A model generated the notes under the pieces. That model did no database searches, was not told the DNA's origin, and was given only the letters and a program-made list of their open reading frames with translations. From assembly GCA_002297665.1 (NCBI GenBank), contig DBMS01000198.1, positions 1-8,661 of the forward strand: 8,661 bases of DNA, read 5' to 3'. This document shows positions 5,575 to 8,661 of this stretch, piece by piece. Position 1 is the first letter of the stretch. Each line of letters begins with the position of its first letter. The DNA is from Holophagaceae bacterium UBA692. GTDB lineage: Bacteria; Acidobacteriota; Holophagae; Holophagales; Holophagaceae. A program made the translations under genes and the position numbers.

Positions 5575-7301
5575 GACTTTCTCCTTGGGTCCGGGGACGT
5601 GGGGGCGCCGGACGGGTCCGTCCCCGGGAGGACGCCGCCCAGCTTCTGGAACAGCATCGACAGGCCTACCACCAGCACGCAGCCGACGACGTTGTACCAA
5701 AGGAATGAGATGCCGCTGAAGACGAAACATGCCAGGACGGCGGCCTCGGCCGCCACCGCGGCCCAGAACGCGCTGCCCCCCCGGACCCGCTTCACGTAGA
5801 AGGCCACCAGGAAGATGCCCAGGATGGTCCCGTAGAAGAGGGAACCCAGGATGTTCACCGCCTCCACCAGGGAGCCCAGGCGGCTCGCGTATTCCGCGAA
5901 GGCGATGGCGAAGCACCCCCACCCGAAGGTGGCCAGCCGCGACACCCACATCTCCTTCCGGGTGTCGGCCCCCCCCGCGTAGCGGCGCCACAGGTCCACC
6001 ACCGTCGTGGCCCCCAGGGCGTTGATCTCGGCGGACATGGAGGACATGGAGGCCGAGAACACCGCGGCCAGCACCAGGCCCACGAGGCCGGCCGGGAGGT
6101 TGTGGAGGACGTACCACAGGAAGACGTAATTGGTGTCGCTGGGATTCAGGGCGGGGTCGGCCCGGCGCAGGACGCCCACCGCCTCGCTGCGCTTTCGCGC
6201 GGCCGCGGCGTCGGCCCGCAGCAGCTCCTCCCGGGCCGCGGGCAGGGAGCCCTCCCCGTGGCGGGCGCGGATGAAGGCCTCCGCCCGGGCCGCGCGTTCC
6301 GCCAGGGCCGAACCGTAGGCCTCCTGGGCCCGGCGGAATTCGGGCGCGGCCTCGCCGGCCAGGACGCGCTGGACCGGGCCGGGGTTGAAGAACACCGGCG
6401 GCGGGGTGAACTGGTAGGCCACGAACACCATGGCTCCCACCAGGAGGATGAGGAACTGCATGGGCACCTTGAAAAGGCCGTTGGCCAGGAGCCCCATGCG
6501 GCTCTGGGCCACCGAGCTTCCCGACAGGTAGCGCTGCACCTGGGACTGGTCCGTCCCGAAGTAGGAAAGGGCCAGGAAGAACCCTCCCACCAGGCCCGAC
6601 CACAGGTTGTAGCGGTTCTGCAGGTCGAAGGAGAAATCGATGGCGTTGAGCCGGCCCAGGCTCCCGGCCACGTGCAGGGCGTCCCCGAAGGAAACCCCCG
6701 GCGGCAGCCGGTGCACCACCATCACCCCCGCGCCCACCATGCCGCAGGTGATGATCAGCATCTGCCAGCTCTGGGCCCAGGAGACCGCGCGGGTGCCCCC
6801 CGTGACCGTGTAGATCATCACCAGGGAACCCACCAGCACGAGGTTCAGGTGGATGTTCCACCCCAGCAGCACCGACAGCACCAGGGCAGGGGCGTAGATG
6901 GTCAGGCCCACCGCGAGCCCGCGCTGCGCCAGGAAGAGCACGGCGGCCAGGGTGCGCGTCTTGCCGTCGAACCGCTCCTCCAGGAACTGGTACGCCGTGA
7001 AGACCTTCAGGCGGTGGAAGAGGGGCACCGCGGTGATGGAGAGCACCACCATGGCCAGCGGCAGCCCCAGGTAGAACTGCACGAAGCGCATGCCGTCCAC
7101 GTAGGCCTGGCCGGGGGTGGAGAGGAAGGTGATGGCGCTGGCCTGGGTGGCCATGATGGACAGGCAGATGGTGAACCACCGCGCGTCCCGGTCCGCCAGC
7201 AGGTAGCCGGTGGAGTCCCTGTGCCCCCGCCCCTTCCACAGGCCGAAGAGCACCACGAAGGCGAGGCAGCCGCCCAGGACGGCCCAGTCCAGCCCGCTCA
7301 C
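5571..7301 (-). CDS. Sodium:solute symporter (SSS family)
   Basis: This is a 576-residue, roughly 13-helix inner-membrane transporter of the SSS/SGLT family that couples Na+ entry to uptake of an organic solute. Family features are the substrate/Na+ region MATQASAITFLSTPGQAY (50-67), LAQRGLAVGLTIYAPA (124-139), the conserved TGGTRAVSWAQ stretch (167-177), and the Ser-rich SASMSSMSAEIN (416-427), which fits the Na+-binding helix. A hydrophilic, Ala/Arg/Glu-rich helical segment of about 90 residues (about 299-390) interrupts the membrane helices. The frame is open upstream to 7382, but the first membrane-compatible start is GTG 7301 (VSGLDWAVLGG), with GGAAGG 7 bases before it. This GTG overlaps the stop of the small upstream gene as GTGA. 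The 3' end overlaps the DinB start. Substrate unknown; a sugar, amino sugar or product of the neighbouring deacetylase is a guess from context. Confidence 0.93.
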   Translation of the reverse strand: MSGLDWAVLGGCLAFVVLFGLWKGRGHRDSTGYLLADRDARWFTICLSIMATQASAITFLSTPGQAYVDGMRFVQFYLGLPLAMVVLSITAVPLFHRLKVFTAYQFLEERFDGKTRTLAAVLFLAQRGLAVGLTIYAPALVLSVLLGWNIHLNLVLVGSLVMIYTVTGGTRAVSWAQSWQMLIITCGMVGAGVMVVHRLPPGVSFGDALHVAGSLGRLNAIDFSFDLQNRYNLWSGLVGGFFLALSYFGTDQSQVQRYLSGSSVAQSRMGLLANGLFKVPMQFLILLVGAMVFVAYQFTPPPVFFNPGPVQRVLAGEAAPEFRRAQEAYGSALAERAARAEAFIRARHGEGSLPAAREELLRADAAAARKRSEAVGVLRRADPALNPSDTNYVFLWYVLHNLPAGLVGLVLAAVFSASMSSMSAEINALGATTVVDLWRRYAGGADTRKEMWVSRLATFGWGCFAIAFAEYASRLGSLVEAVNILGSLFYGTILGIFLVAFYVKRVRGGSAFWAAVAAEAAVLACFVFSGISFLWYNVVGCVLVVGLSMLFQKLGGVLPGTDPSGAPTSPDPRRKS

Positions 7302-7411
7302 GAGAAGGCCTTCCCGAACAGCCGGAACAGCAGGATGCACAGGGCCAGGTTCAGGAGAACCAGGCCGTAGAGCCGGGACCACCGCCCCAGGACGGGAGGC
7401 GGCTCGTTCAT
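7298..7411 (-). CDS. 37-residue single-span membrane protein, possible symporter accessory subunit
   Basis: This short gene lies between the deacetylase and the symporter and overlaps both by 4 bases. Its ATG (7411-7409) overlaps the deacetylase TGA as ATGA, and its TGA (7300-7298) overlaps the symporter GTG as GTGA. The product begins MNEPPPVLGRWSRLYG and is followed by one hydrophobic helix of about 17-20 residues (about 14-32) ending in RLFGKAFS. Without this gene the deacetylase and symporter would be about 106 bases apart, so the perfect tiling supports a real gene. Its Shine-Dalgarno is weak (GAAGA), so it probably relies on coupling. Small membrane proteins encoded directly before SSS transporters are known in other subfamilies (for example YhdT with PanF, YjcH with ActP), although those are larger. 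I cannot name a family. The role as transporter partner is inference. Confidence 0.75.
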   Translation of the reverse strand: MNEPPPVLGRWSRLYGLVLLNLALCILLFRLFGKAFS

Positions 7412-8661
7412 GGGGCGGTCTTCAGGGCCAGCAGGTTCGCGAAGAGCCGGTAGGCCCCGGGCACCCCGTCCGGCAACTGCCGGAAGAAGGCGAGTCCCGT
7501 GTAGACGAAGTGCCCCTTGCCGTGGCGGGCCACGAGGAGCCCGCCCGCCAGGGGCTTCTCGCCCGCGTCGCCCGACGCCAGGACGGCCTGGTAGCGCGGG
7601 TCCCAGTCCCGGGCGAAGTAGAGCCCCCGTTCCTGCACCCAGCCCTCGAAGTCCGCGGCGGCGATCCGGTTGGGCACGTTCAGCGCGGGGCTGGAGGGCG
7701 CCAGGAAGGTCACGGGCGCGGCCTCCTCCGTCACCCGGTCCCGGGAGACCTTGAAGGGGAAGGGGCCGAGGTCCGGCGTCACGAGGCCCTGGTCCACGGC
7801 GTAGAGCACCACTTCGGTGCCGCCCCGGGCCACGTAGTCCAGGAGCCGGCCGTTGAGCTGGGCCAGGCGGGGCCGGGTGTTGAAGGCGCGGATGCCCACG
7901 ACGATGGCGTCGTAGGCGTCCAGGCTTCCCCCGGCGAGGTCCTCGTCGGAAAGCAGGTCCACCTGGTACCCCAGGGGCCGGAGCGACCGCGGGATCTCGT
8001 CGCCCGACCCCATGACGTAGCCGATGCGGGACCCCCCGCGCCGGAGGTCCAGGCGCGCCACTTTGGCGCGGGCGGGGGGGAACCAGGTCTGGATGGGGAT
8101 GTGGGGGTAGTCGATGCGCATGCGGGAAAGCGCGGGCTGCGCCGGGCCCCCCGCGGCCACGGCCACCTCGAGGTACCCGGCGCCGGGCGCGGCGGGCGGG
8201 GTGAGGACGGTGACCACCTTGCGCTCGTCCCCGGCCCGCTCCAGGGCGAAGGGGATCTCGGCGGGATCGGCCTTCCAGCCCGCGGGGGGCAGGAGCTTCA
8301 CCACCCCGGAAACCGGGCCCCGGGCCGCCGCGACGTCGAGGGTGACCGTGCGGGGGGCGCCGTCCCCGAGGATCTGCACCGGGTCCGCGAGGTTCACCAG
8401 CACCGGCGGCGCGACCGTGAAGGCCTGGTACCGCTCGCCCAGGACCGGGTCCCGGAAGCGGTACTGCACGGGCACCTTGAGGTCGAAGGGAACCCCGCCG
8501 GCCTCCAGGCGGAAGGTCGCATGGAACGCGGCGGGCCCTTCGGGGAGCCCCGCCAGCGGGGAGGGAGGCGCGGCCCCGGCCCCCAGCCACGCGGGCCGGG
8601 ACGGCGGCATCCCAGCCGGGACGCGCAGGGCCCGCGTCTCGGTCAGGGGCTCGTTGGGGGC
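7408..8661 (-). CDS. PIG-L (LmbE-like) family deacetylase, C-terminal half; N-terminus beyond the window edge
   Basis: The frame is open from the right edge to the TGA at 7410-7408, giving 417 residues. The segment matches the C-terminal part of the large (about 800-900 residue) PIG-L family proteins common in Acidobacteriota and Bacteroidota, as I remember them. The opening TETRALRVPAG is followed by a beta-rich NEW3-like region containing VQYRFRDPVLGE (about 65-76). After DYPHIPIQTWFPPA (about 184-197) comes a glutamine-amidotransferase/ThuA-like Rossmann domain with RIGYVMGSGDEIP, GYQVDLL and YDAIVVGIRAFNTRP. The tail GKGHFVYTGLAFFRQLP is typical of that domain. The zinc-binding deacetylase domain itself (HPDD-type motif) must lie to the right of the window and was not seen, so catalytic integrity is unchecked. 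ATGs inside the visible part are not starts. It heads the visible part of a coupled operon with a small membrane protein, a symporter and a DinB protein. N-acetyl-sugar or thiol-precursor deacetylation is plausible from the family. Confidence 0.8.
   Translation of the reverse strand, partial: APNEPLTETRALRVPAGMPPSRPAWLGAGAAPPSPLAGLPEGPAAFHATFRLEAGGVPFDLKVPVQYRFRDPVLGERYQAFTVAPPVLVNLADPVQILGDGAPRTVTLDVAAARGPVSGVVKLLPPAGWKADPAEIPFALERAGDERKVVTVLTPPAAPGAGYLEVAVAAGGPAQPALSRMRIDYPHIPIQTWFPPARAKVARLDLRRGGSRIGYVMGSGDEIPRSLRPLGYQVDLLSDEDLAGGSLDAYDAIVVGIRAFNTRPRLAQLNGRLLDYVARGGTEVVLYAVDQGLVTPDLGPFPFKVSRDRVTEEAAPVTFLAPSSPALNVPNRIAAADFEGWVQERGLYFARDWDPRYQAVLASGDAGEKPLAGGLLVARHGKGHFVYTGLAFFRQLPDGVPGAYRLFANLLALKTAP

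Noticed and set aside
3637..5799. A 720-codon open frame on the + strand opposite metK and the DinB gene
   Set aside because: It is antisense to metK, its riboswitch and DinB, gives a Gly/Val/His/Ala-rich low-complexity product with no recognisable domain, and is a typical consequence of high third-position G/C in the true genes.
5014..7239. A 741-codon frame that appears to fuse a long N-terminal region to the DinB protein
   Set aside because: The first 555 or so codons are an out-of-frame reading of the symporter gene. The DinB ATG at 5574 has a good Shine-Dalgarno sequence, a signal peptide follows it, and it overlaps the symporter stop.
6102..7370. A 422-codon open frame on the + strand opposite the symporter
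   Set aside because: Its His/Gly/Gln/Glu-rich composition has no domain, and it lies entirely within the clearly real symporter and small membrane protein genes on the other strand.
1..8661. CRISPR arrays, tRNA/rRNA genes, insertion sequences or phage genes
   Set aside because: No regularly spaced repeats, no tRNA-like cloverleaf and no transposase or integrase motifs were found; the window is almost fully occupied by the listed genes.

Overview
The window is about 70% G+C and encodes six protein genes (two cut by the window edges), with very little non-coding DNA. The 805-residue twin-FtsX permease belongs to the acidobacterial duplicated orphan permease (ADOP) type. Together with the high G+C this suggests an Acidobacteriota chromosome, perhaps from the Holophagae (Geothrix/Holophaga-like). 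The phylum call is an inference from gene families, not from a marker gene.

Left part, + strand: the 3' portion of a fold-type I PLP aminotransferase (1-1074) is followed by a 139-bp gap. The gap holds a long perfect inverted repeat, a sequence matching a sigma-54 (-24/-12) promoter and a Shine-Dalgarno sequence. Next comes the orphan ABC-type permease (1214-3631). It converges on metK with only 32 bp between the two stop codons.

Right part, - strand, read from right to left: the C-terminal half of a large PIG-L (LmbE-like) deacetylase (8661-7408), a 37-residue single-membrane-span protein (7411-7298), a sodium:solute symporter (7301-5571) and an exported DinB-fold protein (5574-5014). The three junctions are 4-base start/stop overlaps (ATGA, GTGA, ATGA), so the four genes look like one translationally coupled operon. 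Its promoter lies beyond the right edge.

After a 177-bp gap, metK (4836-3664) follows on the same strand with its own control region. This has a consensus TTGACA box, a 17-bp spacer, an AAGAAT box and then an RNA that folds like a SAM-I/SAM-IV-superfamily riboswitch. The predicted transcription start falls on the first bases of the riboswitch closing helix. metK therefore appears to be controlled by its own product, S-adenosylmethionine, independently of the transporter operon.

The most notable items are the SAM riboswitch with its promoter, the tiny membrane protein locked between deacetylase and symporter, the combination of PIG-L, symporter and exported DinB in one operon, and the sigma-54-like promoter with upstream palindrome in front of the orphan permease.
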